A stretch of DNA of 64,000 bases from NCBI GenBank assembly GCA_012841015.1, contig DUVN01000028.1, forward strand, positions 39,188 to 103,187. Reading direction: 5' to 3'. The number at the start of each line of letters is the position of its first letter. The first letter of the stretch is position 1. Positions 34,716 to 43,982 of the stretch are shown one piece after another. Position numbers and translations under genes: made by a program. Under the pieces are notes generated by a model. That model saw only the letters and a program-made list of their open reading frames with translations, did no database searches and was not told the origin of the DNA. The stretch is from Clostridiaceae bacterium. GTDB lineage: Bacteria; Bacillota; Clostridia; Saccharofermentanales; DTU023.

Positions 34716-35456
34716 GTGTCTGTAGCAGTTATGATTGAAAATGCAGAGTCGAGAAACGAAGGAGTTCTCCGTCACCTCGCCGTCATCATGGACGGCAACG
34801 GTCGGTGGGCAAAAAAACGCCACTTGTCACGCGAGATAGGTCATCGTCGCGGCGCAGAAAATTTGAGGACGCTCTGTATTCTGTGTCGTGAGCGAAAGAT
34901 TCAATATTTGACAGTTTATGCGTTTTCGACAGAGAACTGGAAGCGCTCTGCCGCGGAGGTCGGCGCATTGATGCGCCTTATCACGCTTTTTTTCAGAAAA
35001 TATGCGGAAGAACTCGAGCAAGAAGGGATTCGACTCCAGTTTATTGGTGATCGCACCAATCTACCTGCTCACGTTATCGAGACGATCGAACAGGCAGAAG
35101 AGTCCTCAAAAGATCGTCGTATGCTGCGTCTCATCATTGCTTTCAATTATGGGGGAAGACGCGAGATCGTCGAGGCTGCCCGGTCGCTCTCTTTAGAAAT
35201 TTTGGCAGGTGCGATCAGGCATGATGATCTGACCGAACAGATGTTTGCACAACATCTCTATCTTTCTGATGTCCCCGATCCCGATCTCATCGTACGTACA
35301 GGAGGGGAAATGCGCCTCTCCAATTTTTTATTGTGGCAGGCTGCTTATGCTGAGTTCTATTCCGTTGACTGCCTGTGGCCAGATTTTGGCGCTGCGGAAC
35401 TCGATGCGGCACTAGATGACTACAAAAGACGCCATCGACGTTTTGGTGGTAGGTGA
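34716..35456 (+). CDS. uppS: Undecaprenyl diphosphate synthase (isoprenyl transferase)
   Basis: Makes the C55 lipid carrier for peptidoglycan from farnesyl diphosphate and isopentenyl diphosphate, on the inner membrane face. The motifs are AVIMDGNGRWAKKR with the catalytic aspartate, AFNYGGRREIVEA, and the C-terminal DPDLIVRTGGEMRLSNFLLWQAAY, in which R and E replace nothing essential. The 246-residue length is normal. The start is a GTG with AGGTAG upstream. An ATG five codons later is possible. It feeds on dxr and ispG products encoded just downstream. Confidence 0.95.
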   Translation: MSVAVMIENAESRNEGVLRHLAVIMDGNGRWAKKRHLSREIGHRRGAENLRTLCILCRERKIQYLTVYAFSTENWKRSAAEVGALMRLITLFFRKYAEELEQEGIRLQFIGDRTNLPAHVIETIEQAEESSKDRRMLRLIIAFNYGGRREIVEAARSLSLEILAGAIRHDDLTEQMFAQHLYLSDVPDPDLIVRTGGEMRLSNFLLWQAAYAEFYSVDCLWPDFGAAELDAALDDYKRRHRRFGGR

Positions 35457-35510
35457 TTGTATAATATAAAGCGTAATATATGAGTTCCCCTGTCAAGAGG
35501 AGGAGGAAAG

Positions 35511-36431
35511 ATGAAAATAAACAGAGAATTAAGGATACGTATTGTAACAGCTATCATCTATGTGGCTATCATGATTACTTTTATCGTGCCTGGACTTTGG
35601 GTGCCATCAATGACAGTTCTATTGTGTACGGTCGTCACCTTTTTGACTGGTCTCGAAAAGAGTAAGGCTGTTAAGTTACGTTTTGAAGGTGTCTCAACAT
35701 GGTTTGTGGCTGTCGCCTCTGTCTTCGCTGGTCTATTAGGTTTTTTGGGAATTGACGGGAAGACATTCCTCCGCGGTCTATCGTTGACGGTTAGTTTGTT
35801 TGCGAATACATTCGTCGCGTTGCGTATTGTCGGTTACTTCGCATTGATTTTACTACTGTTACTCCCGCTTGTCGGCCTCGTCCGTATGTGGCGTCGCGGT
35901 GCCGATATGTATTTGACGGCTGTGGCAGAAACGGTACTTATTATCTCAACAGCATTGCCGCTTGTGTCAGTGATCGCGCTCCTCTATGGTATCAAGTGCG
36001 GATGGCACTGGTTAGTATTGGCCGTTCTGACGGCATGGATATCTGATACGGCGGCCTACTTCGTCGGGAAACTGTTTGGTCGGATGAAGTTTTCACCGGC
36101 TTTGAGTCCAAATAAGACGTGGGAGGGGACGATTGGCGGTATTGGAGGCACAATTATTCTTTACCTAATCTATTTCCCGCTCGTCATCGGCAAACGCATG
36201 GGTTTCACGACGGGCATTTCACTCGCTTTTGCCGTGATTGCTGCCGTATTTATGAGCACGGTGTCGACGCTAGGCGATATCAGGAGTTCTGCACTTAAGC
36301 GCTGGTGCGGTATCAAAGACTTCGGTTCTCTTCTCCCAGGGCACGGCGGTGTGAGTGATCGATTTGACAGTCTTTCGACGGCTATGCCCGCTATGCTCTT
36401 GTTGTCGATTCTATCGCAATTTTTCGTGTAA
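35511..36431 (+). CDS. cdsA: Phosphatidate cytidylyltransferase
   Basis: Makes CDP-diacylglycerol, the precursor of phosphatidylglycerol and cardiolipin. It is a polytopic membrane protein of 306 residues with about eight hydrophobic helices. The family signature is close to the C-terminus: SALKRWCGIKDFGSLLPGHG then GVSDRFDS, where most relatives have GILDR/GVLDR. AGGAGGAGG precedes the ATG. Its stop overlaps the dxr start by one base (TAATG), so the two are translationally coupled. Confidence 0.95.
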   Translation: MKINRELRIRIVTAIIYVAIMITFIVPGLWVPSMTVLLCTVVTFLTGLEKSKAVKLRFEGVSTWFVAVASVFAGLLGFLGIDGKTFLRGLSLTVSLFANTFVALRIVGYFALILLLLLPLVGLVRMWRRGADMYLTAVAETVLIISTALPLVSVIALLYGIKCGWHWLVLAVLTAWISDTAAYFVGKLFGRMKFSPALSPNKTWEGTIGGIGGTIILYLIYFPLVIGKRMGFTTGISLAFAVIAAVFMSTVSTLGDIRSSALKRWCGIKDFGSLLPGHGGVSDRFDSLSTAMPAMLLLSILSQFFV

Positions 36432-37702
36432 TGGCGCACGATACTATTCTTACGCTGAGCAGATGTGACTTGGGAAGTAACCTGCCTGTTCCTCGTCGCT
36501 TGAACGACCGTGTGCCACAGACGAGAAAGCTTGCGATTCTCGGTTCAACAGGTTCAATTGGAACACAGTCACTAGAGGTTGCGCGTGACGAAGGGTTTGA
36601 AGTTGTTTCTTTGGCGGCCGGTAGGAATGTAGAGAGGCTCATAGAACAGATTCGCCTGTTTAGGCCTGACTATGTCAGCGTACAGGACAAGGATGTGCGA
36701 GCGACATTGATCGAGCGGCTCATCCATCATAATGTATCTTGCCCCGAAATCGGTGTCGGTCGTGAGGGGCTCGTTCGTGCCGCGAAGTGGGACGAAGCCG
36801 ATACGATCGTTGCGGCGATCACAGGTTTTGCTGGTCTTGAACCCGTTCTCGCAGCTGCCAGTTCAGGGAAAAAAATCGCCCTTGCAAACAAGGAAGCATT
36901 GGTCGTCGCAGGTTATGCTGTCATGCAGCTCGCTAGTGATTCAGGTGCGCTCATTCTCCCTGTTGACAGCGAACATTCGGCAATCTGGCAGTGTCTTTTG
37001 TCGGCTTTTCCGTCCGATTTACATCACGTGGTCTTAACGTGTTCTGGAGGGCCTTTCTTCGGTCAAACGCGAGATGATCTTGCTTACGTATCGGTCGCCC
37101 AAGCCTTGGCGCACCCGACGTGGTCGATGGGAGATAAAATCACCATCGATTCTGCTACCCTTATGAATAAGGCGTTTGAATTGATCGAAGCGTGCCATCT
37201 TTACGGACTGGAGCCTGACGATGTGCGCGTTGTGATCCATCCGCAGAGTCGCGTTCACTCGCTCGTCGCGTTCAAAGACGGTTCTTATCTCGCACAGCTA
37301 GGTTCTCCCGACATGCGTGTGCCAATCCGTTATGCCTTGACGTTTCCGTATCATTCTGACTGTTCAAATTCTGAATCATTTGGTTTATTTGATAGCAGCG
37401 TTAATCATGTGTGGACCTTTGCAAAAGTTGATGAAGAGACGTTCCCGTCGCTGCGATTAGCGCGAAAAGTCTGGCATGATGGAGGTCTGATGCCTCTCGT
37501 CTTTAACGCCTCAAATGAAGCGGCTGTCAGACTGTTCCTTGATGGTGTCATTCAGCTGACACAGATCTTTGATTTTGTGGAGAGAGCACTTGTCGAATTT
37601 AGCTACATGTCTTCCATAGAGTCGTCAACATTTGATGATATGATGAACGGGCACCATCGCGTGATGAGGCGAGTACACGATTACAAATACACGACGGCAT
37701 GA
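36431..37702 (+). CDS. dxr: 1-deoxy-D-xylulose-5-phosphate reductoisomerase
   Basis: The second step of the MEP isoprenoid pathway, NADPH-dependent. The NADPH-binding LAILGSTGSIGTQSLEV begins near residue 34, preceded by an unusual N-terminal extension of about 30 residues. Metal and substrate motifs follow: ALANKEALVVAG, PVDSEHSAIWQCL and the CSGGPFF stretch, then TLMNKAFELIEA. The protein has 423 residues, a little long for the family because of the extension. The start is fixed by the TAATG overlap with cdsA. Confidence 0.96.
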   Translation: MAHDTILTLSRCDLGSNLPVPRRLNDRVPQTRKLAILGSTGSIGTQSLEVARDEGFEVVSLAAGRNVERLIEQIRLFRPDYVSVQDKDVRATLIERLIHHNVSCPEIGVGREGLVRAAKWDEADTIVAAITGFAGLEPVLAAASSGKKIALANKEALVVAGYAVMQLASDSGALILPVDSEHSAIWQCLLSAFPSDLHHVVLTCSGGPFFGQTRDDLAYVSVAQALAHPTWSMGDKITIDSATLMNKAFELIEACHLYGLEPDDVRVVIHPQSRVHSLVAFKDGSYLAQLGSPDMRVPIRYALTFPYHSDCSNSESFGLFDSSVNHVWTFAKVDEETFPSLRLARKVWHDGGLMPLVFNASNEAAVRLFLDGVIQLTQIFDFVERALVEFSYMSSIESSTFDDMMNGHHRVMRRVHDYKYTTA

Positions 37703-37731
37703 CGCCATCAAGATAATATACAGGAGAAAAA

Positions 37732-39054
37732 ATGACTATTCTCGGGATTTTGGCTGGCATTTTGATTCTCGGCCTTATCATGGTTATCCATGAATTGGGT
37801 CATTATTTGGCCGGCCGATTCTTCAAGATTAAAATAACGCAGTTCTCGATTTTTATGGGGCCAGTCCTCTTCGAGCGTGAAAAGAACGGCATTCACTACA
37901 ACATCAAGGCATTTCCCATCGGAGCATCGGTTAGTTTTGCAGGGGAGGCATCGGAGATCGAGGGGGAGGAAGATGATCCTAATATCGACCCCGATGACCC
38001 GTCTCTTTTTAACAACAAGCCGCGCTGGCAGCGTGCGATTGTCGTCGTGATGGGACCTCTACTCAATTTCTTGACGGCGTTCCTCGTTTTTTCCATCCTT
38101 TTTACTGTACAGGGTGTGATCACGCCTGTAGTAGGCCGTGTCGATCGGAATACACTGATAGAACAATCAGGTATTGAAGTCGGAGATCGTATCTTATCTG
38201 TGAATACTACGCGAGTCCATACGACACTTGACTTCACGATCGCCGAGATGGTTCGTGAACAGGACGAGGCTTGGGTAATCTCTTATCGAAAGCCTTCAGG
38301 TGAGCGCAAACGGACGACAATCTACCCGGCAAAATCACCACCGCGTCCAATGCTTGGTATTGTCTACGTTGAAGATAACGGCAGGTACATTATCCAAGAA
38401 GTTAATCAGGCCGCTGATCATGGAGTCGATGGGTTCCAGAAGGGAGACGCCGTGATCTCGATCGAACATGTGCCTTTCAATGATCATAGGCGCATTACCG
38501 AGATTATCAGTGAGTCGGAGGGGAGAGAGCTGACAGCAGAGATTGAACGCGGTCGTGTTCCGATGACCATCACAGTGAAGCCGATCATGTTGGAGACTGA
38601 TATCCCGCTCGGGATCGTCATGACAAAGTCGGCCAGCGCCGCAGATATCTTATCGCAAGGTTTTCATTATCCTATCTCTGTCCTGCGTTCGACGTTTCGC
38701 GCTTTAGGCATGGTGTTTTCTGGAAAAATAGCTGTTAGAGACAGTGTGGCGGGACCCATTGGCATCGTTTCGATGGCGGCGGAGACGGTGAAGCATGGTA
38801 AGACGTTTGGTGAGATAATTGCCAAGCTCGCGACTTTTTTAGGTCTTCTCTCGGTCGCCGTTGGTTTCACGAATCTACTGCCGATTCCTCCACTCGACGG
38901 CAACCATCTGTTGCTCATCACGGTGGAGGCGATCCGCCGCAAGCCGCTCTCAAAGAAATTCAAAATGACCGCAAGTACAATCGGTGTTATTTTCATACTG
39001 TTGCTCGGTTTGGCCGTCATTGTGCTCGATCTCATGCGATTATTCGGTTGGTAA
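37732..39054 (+). CDS. rseP: RIP metalloprotease RseP
   Basis: An intramembrane site-2 protease that cuts membrane-bound anti-sigma factors and signal-peptide remnants. HELGHYLAGR near residue 20 holds the zinc ligands. Two PDZ-like domains lie about residues 145-300. LLPIPPLDGNHLL near 385 is the second zinc motif. At 440 residues it is slightly longer than average because of an acidic insert (EGEEDDPNIDPDDP) near residue 80. GGAG is close to the ATG. It sits between dxr and ispG as in most Clostridia. Confidence 0.95.
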   Translation: MTILGILAGILILGLIMVIHELGHYLAGRFFKIKITQFSIFMGPVLFEREKNGIHYNIKAFPIGASVSFAGEASEIEGEEDDPNIDPDDPSLFNNKPRWQRAIVVVMGPLLNFLTAFLVFSILFTVQGVITPVVGRVDRNTLIEQSGIEVGDRILSVNTTRVHTTLDFTIAEMVREQDEAWVISYRKPSGERKRTTIYPAKSPPRPMLGIVYVEDNGRYIIQEVNQAADHGVDGFQKGDAVISIEHVPFNDHRRITEIISESEGRELTAEIERGRVPMTITVKPIMLETDIPLGIVMTKSASAADILSQGFHYPISVLRSTFRALGMVFSGKIAVRDSVAGPIGIVSMAAETVKHGKTFGEIIAKLATFLGLLSVAVGFTNLLPIPPLDGNHLLLITVEAIRRKPLSKKFKMTASTIGVIFILLLGLAVIVLDLMRLFGW

Positions 39055-39083
39055 GAAGAGCTGTGTCGTGAGGGTACATGAGT

Positions 39084-40175
39084 ATGAATACGAAAAATGT
39101 ATTGAAAAAGAAGCAAGTGCTTGTCGGGCCTGTTGTGATCGGAGGCGGTGCCCCTGTATCTGTTCAATCGATGTGTACAACAGATACGTGTGATGTGAAA
39201 CGCACGCTTGAGGAGATCGACCGACTCGATGAGGCGGGATGCGATATCGTCCGTGTTGCTGTGCCTAGTGCCGAGGCGGCACAGGCGCTGCGTCGCATTT
39301 GTTTCAAATCACCTATTCCTGTCGTCGCAGATATACACTTCGATTACCGCCTAGCTATCTCCTCTATACGTGCAGGCGCAGATAAAATAAGGATCAATCC
39401 AGGTAATATGCGCGATAAAAATGGATTGGTAAAAATAGCGAAAGAAGCGAGGAAGGCGTGTGTGCCGATTCGTGTCGGCGTCAATGCCGGCTCGCTCGAC
39501 AGAGTTCTCGTCGATGAGTACGGCGGCGTTACACCTGAGGCGCTTGCTGCATCGGCCGTTTTAGCCGTACGCGAACTAGAACGCCTTGATTTTACTGATA
39601 TCGTTGTCTCTGCGAAGGCTTCATCGCCACGCATGATGATCGAGACGTACCGCCTCCTTTCTGATGTGCTCGACTATCCATTACATCTTGGGGTGACGGA
39701 GGCGGGGACGAAGTCCGAGGGAGTCATCCGTTCGGCCGTTGGAATCGGGACACTGCTTGCGGAAGGTATTGGCGATACGATACGAGTCTCTTTAACAGCT
39801 GATCCTGTTGAGGAAGTACGTGCCGGCTTTGCCATTCTCAAAGCGCTTGATTTGCGCCAGCGTGGTGCGACGCTTATTAGTTGCCCGACGTGTGGACGCA
39901 CGGAAGTTCCTCTTATGGAGATTGCGGAGGAAATGGAGAGACGGCTCGCCTCGATTCATGAGCCGATAAAAGTCGCCGTCATGGGTTGTGTCGTCAACGG
40001 ACCCGGTGAGGCGCGCGAAGCCGATGTCGGCATTGCTGGAGGCAAAGACCATTTCGTTTTGTTCCGTCAAGGAGAAGTTGTCCGCAAAATCTCAAAAGAA
40101 GAGGCGGTCGACGAGCTGTCGCACGAGATTGATAGGCTTTTGAGTGAACGCAGAGGCCTTCTCGAACCGACGTGA
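39084..40175 (+). CDS. ispG: (E)-4-hydroxy-3-methylbut-2-enyl-diphosphate synthase
   Basis: A 4Fe-4S enzyme of the MEP pathway producing HMBPP, the substrate of the IspH part at 25500-28079. The N-terminus VSVQSMCTTDT and the cluster site ISCPTCGRTEV plus GCVVNGPGEA are diagnostic. The C-terminal VGIAGG is also conserved. I prefer the ATG at 39084 (363 residues), which has GAGGG 9 bases upstream. The ATG at 39078 is too close to it. priA follows 30 bases after the stop. Confidence 0.96.
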   Translation: MNTKNVLKKKQVLVGPVVIGGGAPVSVQSMCTTDTCDVKRTLEEIDRLDEAGCDIVRVAVPSAEAAQALRRICFKSPIPVVADIHFDYRLAISSIRAGADKIRINPGNMRDKNGLVKIAKEARKACVPIRVGVNAGSLDRVLVDEYGGVTPEALAASAVLAVRELERLDFTDIVVSAKASSPRMMIETYRLLSDVLDYPLHLGVTEAGTKSEGVIRSAVGIGTLLAEGIGDTIRVSLTADPVEEVRAGFAILKALDLRQRGATLISCPTCGRTEVPLMEIAEEMERRLASIHEPIKVAVMGCVVNGPGEAREADVGIAGGKDHFVLFRQGEVVRKISKEEAVDELSHEIDRLLSERRGLLEPT

Positions 40176-40205
40176 TGGCTCGATCAGTCAAGAATTGATG
40201 ACTGT

Positions 40206-42491
40206 ATGAAGTGTTACTGTTACGTTGTTCTCGCATACGCAGCGCGCCACTTCGATCGCGAGTGGACATACAGGATACCTGAATCGCTAAAAGAATCGAT
40301 CGATATTGGATCGGTCGTCAATGTGCCGTTTGGCACTCGCAAGACGTTGTCGCGCGGTTTTGTCACACGTTTTTTTGATTCTCCTCCCGGTCACTACCAT
40401 GACAATAAGATTCGCGATATCGACAGTCTCTTGTCGCCGCGCCCAGTTGTGACGGAGGAGCAAGTGAAGCTCGCTTATGAGATGAAGCGGCGTTATTACT
40501 GTTCTGTCGGCGATGCGCTTAACGCGATGGTGCCTCCCACGGTTCTCTCAGTCGGTGACCGCCGTGTTAAGGCTGCGCGTCTGATCGATACGGAGGAAGC
40601 GACTGAATTGCTCGATTCCGGTGATCTGCGGAGCATGAAGCAAGTGCGTGTGATCGAGCTCCTACTTGAGCATGAGGAGGCGCCATGTACTGAAATCAGA
40701 CAGGCAGCCGACGTCTCCCAGGGTGTTCTCAACACACTCGCAAAAAATGGCGTTATTGAGTTTTTTCAAAGATCTGTGCCACGCACGTTGCCGGAGGAAC
40801 TTGAAGAGGTTGAGCCGGCAGAAGCCTTTGAGGCAACAGAGGCGCAGCAAGAAGCGATTGAAAAGATTGACGGTGCTGCACATTCTGTTTCTCTTGGGTC
40901 ACTTCGTGAGTTCATGCTCTTTGGTGTGACAGGAAGTGGCAAAACAGAGGTCTATCTTCAAGTTGCCGACCGCGTTCTCTCGCGCGGACAGCAAGTCCTC
41001 ATCCTTGTACCGGAAATAGCGCTCACTCCGCAGATGACACGCCGCCTGATCGCACGTTTTGGTGATCGCGTTGCTATACTCCACAGTCGTCTCACACCGG
41101 CAGGGCGTTATGAGACGTGGCAGCGTATTCTGGCCCAAGAGATACCCATTGTCGTCGGCGCGCGGTCTGCCGTTTTTGCGCCATTGAACAATCTCGGACT
41201 TATTGTCGTCGACGAAGAGCAAGAATCGAGCTATAAAGCTGAAATGAAGCCACGCTATTATGCTATCGATATCGCCAGAATACGAGCGATGATGAATGGC
41301 GCCGTACTCGTGCTCGGCTCTGCGACGCCTCAAGTGTCGTCGTATTGGCGTGCACATAACGGACTCTCGACACTTCTTCGCTTACCCGAAAGAATAAGCG
41401 AGGTCGGTATGGCTGACGTTGAAGTCGTCGACATGCGCAGGGAATACGCGCGTGGCAATTTATCAATTTTCAGTAAGCGCTTGACGCAGGAACTATCTTA
41501 CGCGATTGAGCGTGGAGAACAGGCGATGATCCTGCTGAATCGGCGCGGTTTTTCGCGAACGATTATCTGTAGAAATTGTGGATGGCAGATGCGCTGTCCT
41601 TTCTGTGACATCGCGCTCACTTCACACCGTAACCCATACGGTGAACAGAGTAGGCTGCCAAATCGCATGGTCTGTCATCTATGCGAACGGCTCGCGCGCG
41701 TCCCGAAGCATTGTCCTGAATGCGGAAGTGAAGAGATTATGGCGTTTGGGGCTGGTACACAGCAAGTCGAAGAGGAGATCAGAAAGCAGTTGCCGCATGC
41801 ACGAATTCTACGGATGGATCTCGATACGACGAGAGGGCGCTTTTCTCACAAGGAAATACTCGATGCATTTGAGCGGCATGAAGCCGATATACTTGTCGGG
41901 ACGCAGATGATCGCCAAAGGACACGACTTTCACGATGTGACGTTGTCGGCTATTTTATCTGCCGATCAACTCTTGGGAACGGGCGAATTTCGCGCTTCAG
42001 AGCAAGCGTTTCAGTTAATGACGCAAGTAGCTGGACGCTCGGGGCGCGGACTTAAGAAGGGTCGCGTCATCATCCAAGCTGTTCAACCCGATCACTTTGT
42101 CGTCAGAGCAGCAGCAAAACAAGACTATGAGGCATTTTATCGCGAGGAGATCGTCTTTCGCAAGAGAATGGAATATCTCCCATTTGGACACGTCGGCATG
42201 GCGCAATTGAAGGGGTTTGACCGCTACGAGGTAGAAGATACTGCGCGCGCTTTCCACCGCGATGTCGCCCTGCTGATCAGACGATACGGTGGCACATTTG
42301 CGCGTACCGTCTTATCTGAAGTATCACCTGCGCCTATTGAGCGAATTCGAAGTCGTTACCGTTACCGCGTGATGGTCAGAGATGAATCGGCGGAGAATCT
42401 CACGCGTCTGCTCTTTATGGCTGCGGATGACTTGAAGCGACCGAAAGGTGTATCGTTGGTGATCGACATCGACCCTTGGACGACGTTTTAA
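40206..42491 (+). CDS. priA: Primosomal protein N' (replication restart helicase)
   Basis: PriA rebuilds replication forks by loading the replicative helicase. The order is an N-terminal DNA-binding domain, a DEAH-type helicase with GVTGSGKTEVY near residue 240 and DEEQ near 338, then a zinc-binding insert with eight cysteines (CRNCGW, CPFC, CHLC, CPEC), then the second helicase lobe (GTQMIAKGHDF, QVAGRSGRG). The 761-residue length is normal. The start has no clear Shine-Dalgarno. Here priA directly follows ispG, joining two clusters that are often apart. Confidence 0.95.
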   Translation: MKCYCYVVLAYAARHFDREWTYRIPESLKESIDIGSVVNVPFGTRKTLSRGFVTRFFDSPPGHYHDNKIRDIDSLLSPRPVVTEEQVKLAYEMKRRYYCSVGDALNAMVPPTVLSVGDRRVKAARLIDTEEATELLDSGDLRSMKQVRVIELLLEHEEAPCTEIRQAADVSQGVLNTLAKNGVIEFFQRSVPRTLPEELEEVEPAEAFEATEAQQEAIEKIDGAAHSVSLGSLREFMLFGVTGSGKTEVYLQVADRVLSRGQQVLILVPEIALTPQMTRRLIARFGDRVAILHSRLTPAGRYETWQRILAQEIPIVVGARSAVFAPLNNLGLIVVDEEQESSYKAEMKPRYYAIDIARIRAMMNGAVLVLGSATPQVSSYWRAHNGLSTLLRLPERISEVGMADVEVVDMRREYARGNLSIFSKRLTQELSYAIERGEQAMILLNRRGFSRTIICRNCGWQMRCPFCDIALTSHRNPYGEQSRLPNRMVCHLCERLARVPKHCPECGSEEIMAFGAGTQQVEEEIRKQLPHARILRMDLDTTRGRFSHKEILDAFERHEADILVGTQMIAKGHDFHDVTLSAILSADQLLGTGEFRASEQAFQLMTQVAGRSGRGLKKGRVIIQAVQPDHFVVRAAAKQDYEAFYREEIVFRKRMEYLPFGHVGMAQLKGFDRYEVEDTARAFHRDVALLIRRYGGTFARTVLSEVSPAPIERIRSRYRYRVMVRDESAENLTRLLFMAADDLKRPKGVSLVIDIDPWTTF

Positions 42492-42512
42492 TCATGATAT
42501 GGAGCTAGAACG

Positions 42513-43262
42513 ATGATTACTGAGACATGTCTAATCGGACATGGAATTCCCTCTGTGTCAAATGATGAGCTCGTCGAGCGGTGGCCATTAACGGCTCCGC
42601 TCGGCATGATTCTTGACGGAAAAATTGAGCTCTTAAGCATGGAGGAATTTGTGCCTTTTCGAGGTCATGCATGGCCACGTTATGACTACTTTAAAGTTGA
42701 CAATATTCCTCTTGGAGCCAATGCTTATCTCACGGCTTCCGGAACGATGAAAGCTGCAGAATTATTAGGTCTTCGTTGGGCGGTAAGTGCGGGCCTAGGC
42801 GGCATCTACCCGAAACTGCAAGGAGAAAGTGTATGTGCCGATATCTACGCGCTCGGTAACAGTCCTGTTAAGCTGATGGCAACTGCATTCAAAGACATGA
42901 TGGATTATGAGGCTACGTTTGGGCAATTACGTTCACAAGGGAGTTTTTGGTATTTTCTCGAACCGTTTGAGCCTGGATACATCTTCAAGATCGATGCGAC
43001 GATCCACGCCATGGGTACACCTATTGGGACTCGTAAAGGCGGGTTATTTCTAAGATGTATCCCTGAAGAGAAGCGCATCCACAATCTGGAGCTCCTAGCT
43101 CGTGGTATCGATTATGGACACGAGATGCATGAAGCCGGTCAACATTTTCACCCAGCTGTGAACGGCTTTTTCGATCGTGAGACGAACGGTTATTCCTCGC
43201 TCATTCAGTTTGAGGCAATCGTATCGAACGTTGAGTTTCTGCTCCAAAACTCCCATCTCTAA
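42513..43262 (+). CDS. Divergent PsuG/indigoidine synthase A-like protein
   Basis: A 249-residue protein resembling a shortened pseudouridine-5'-phosphate glycosidase. TASGTMKAAELLGLRWAVSAGLGGIY corresponds to the PsuG TTVAATM...FATGGIGGVHRG region. CADIYALGNSPVKLM corresponds to the DISADLxELxxTPVxVV region with the metal aspartate, and AFKDMMDYEAT to the catalytic lysine segment. True PsuG has about 300 residues, and its GGVHRG is GGIYPK here. It may cleave another C-glycoside or N-glycoside, or have lost activity. GGAG lies 9 bases before the ATG. It sits between priA and def, where no such gene is usual. Confidence 0.7.
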   Translation: MITETCLIGHGIPSVSNDELVERWPLTAPLGMILDGKIELLSMEEFVPFRGHAWPRYDYFKVDNIPLGANAYLTASGTMKAAELLGLRWAVSAGLGGIYPKLQGESVCADIYALGNSPVKLMATAFKDMMDYEATFGQLRSQGSFWYFLEPFEPGYIFKIDATIHAMGTPIGTRKGGLFLRCIPEEKRIHNLELLARGIDYGHEMHEAGQHFHPAVNGFFDRETNGYSSLIQFEAIVSNVEFLLQNSHL

Positions 43263-43349
43263 GGCTTATAGCTTCCGTTACATCGTTCTGTCCATCATTC
43301 CTGTATACTAAATAATTAAAGTAGTCTAGAAAGAAGAGGCGATAATAAG

Positions 43350-43982
43350 ATGGCCATACGAGAGATTATTCTTGAAGGTGATCCGACACTCTTAAAAAAA
43401 TCGCGACCTGTCAAGCGGTTCAATGATCGTCTTGCGACACTTGTGGATGATATGATTGAGACGATGTGTGACAGTGACGGTGTAGGTCTTGCGGCACCGC
43501 AAGTCGGTGTTCTTCGACGTCTTTTCGTCATGGACATAGGAGACGAAGACGATGCGATCGTTTTTGTCAATCCAGAAATTATTCACAAGGAAGGTCTGCA
43601 GCGAGGCGTTGAAGGTTGCTTGTCTCTACCCGGTTTAGTTGGTGTAGTATCTCGTCCCCTTTCTGTTACAGTTCGCGCACAAGATGTAGAGGGTGACTAT
43701 TTCGAGAAGACTTTTACAGGACTCTCGGCACGTTGCATCTGTCATGAGACTGATCACCTTGACGGGATCTTGTACCGTCGGCGTTCTGAGACTGTTCTCT
43801 GTACGCGCGAGGAATTTGAAGAGGAAGAGCAACGTAAGAGAGCTGAACGTGAGCGCGCTGCGCAACAGGATGACAGTGTGAAAGATGATGTCACTTCACC
43901 TGATGATGGCACCGCGATTCTTGAACGTGAAACGGACGAAAAGGGACATCATGGTGTTCCTGAGAACGAGGTCAGTACATGA
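43350..43982 (+). CDS. def: Peptide deformylase with charged C-terminal tail
   Basis: Removes the formyl group from new proteins using a metal ion. The three motifs are GVGLAAPQVG, EGCLSLPG with the metal cysteine, and CHETDHLDGIL with the metal histidines. The catalytic domain ends near residue 160. The last 50 residues are an acidic, lysine/glutamate-rich tail absent from typical 150-190-residue enzymes. It overlaps fmt by 4 bases (ATGA), so formyl removal and addition enzymes are coupled. Confidence 0.95.
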   Translation: MAIREIILEGDPTLLKKSRPVKRFNDRLATLVDDMIETMCDSDGVGLAAPQVGVLRRLFVMDIGDEDDAIVFVNPEIIHKEGLQRGVEGCLSLPGLVGVVSRPLSVTVRAQDVEGDYFEKTFTGLSARCICHETDHLDGILYRRRSETVLCTREEFEEEEQRKRAERERAAQQDDSVKDDVTSPDDGTAILERETDEKGHHGVPENEVST

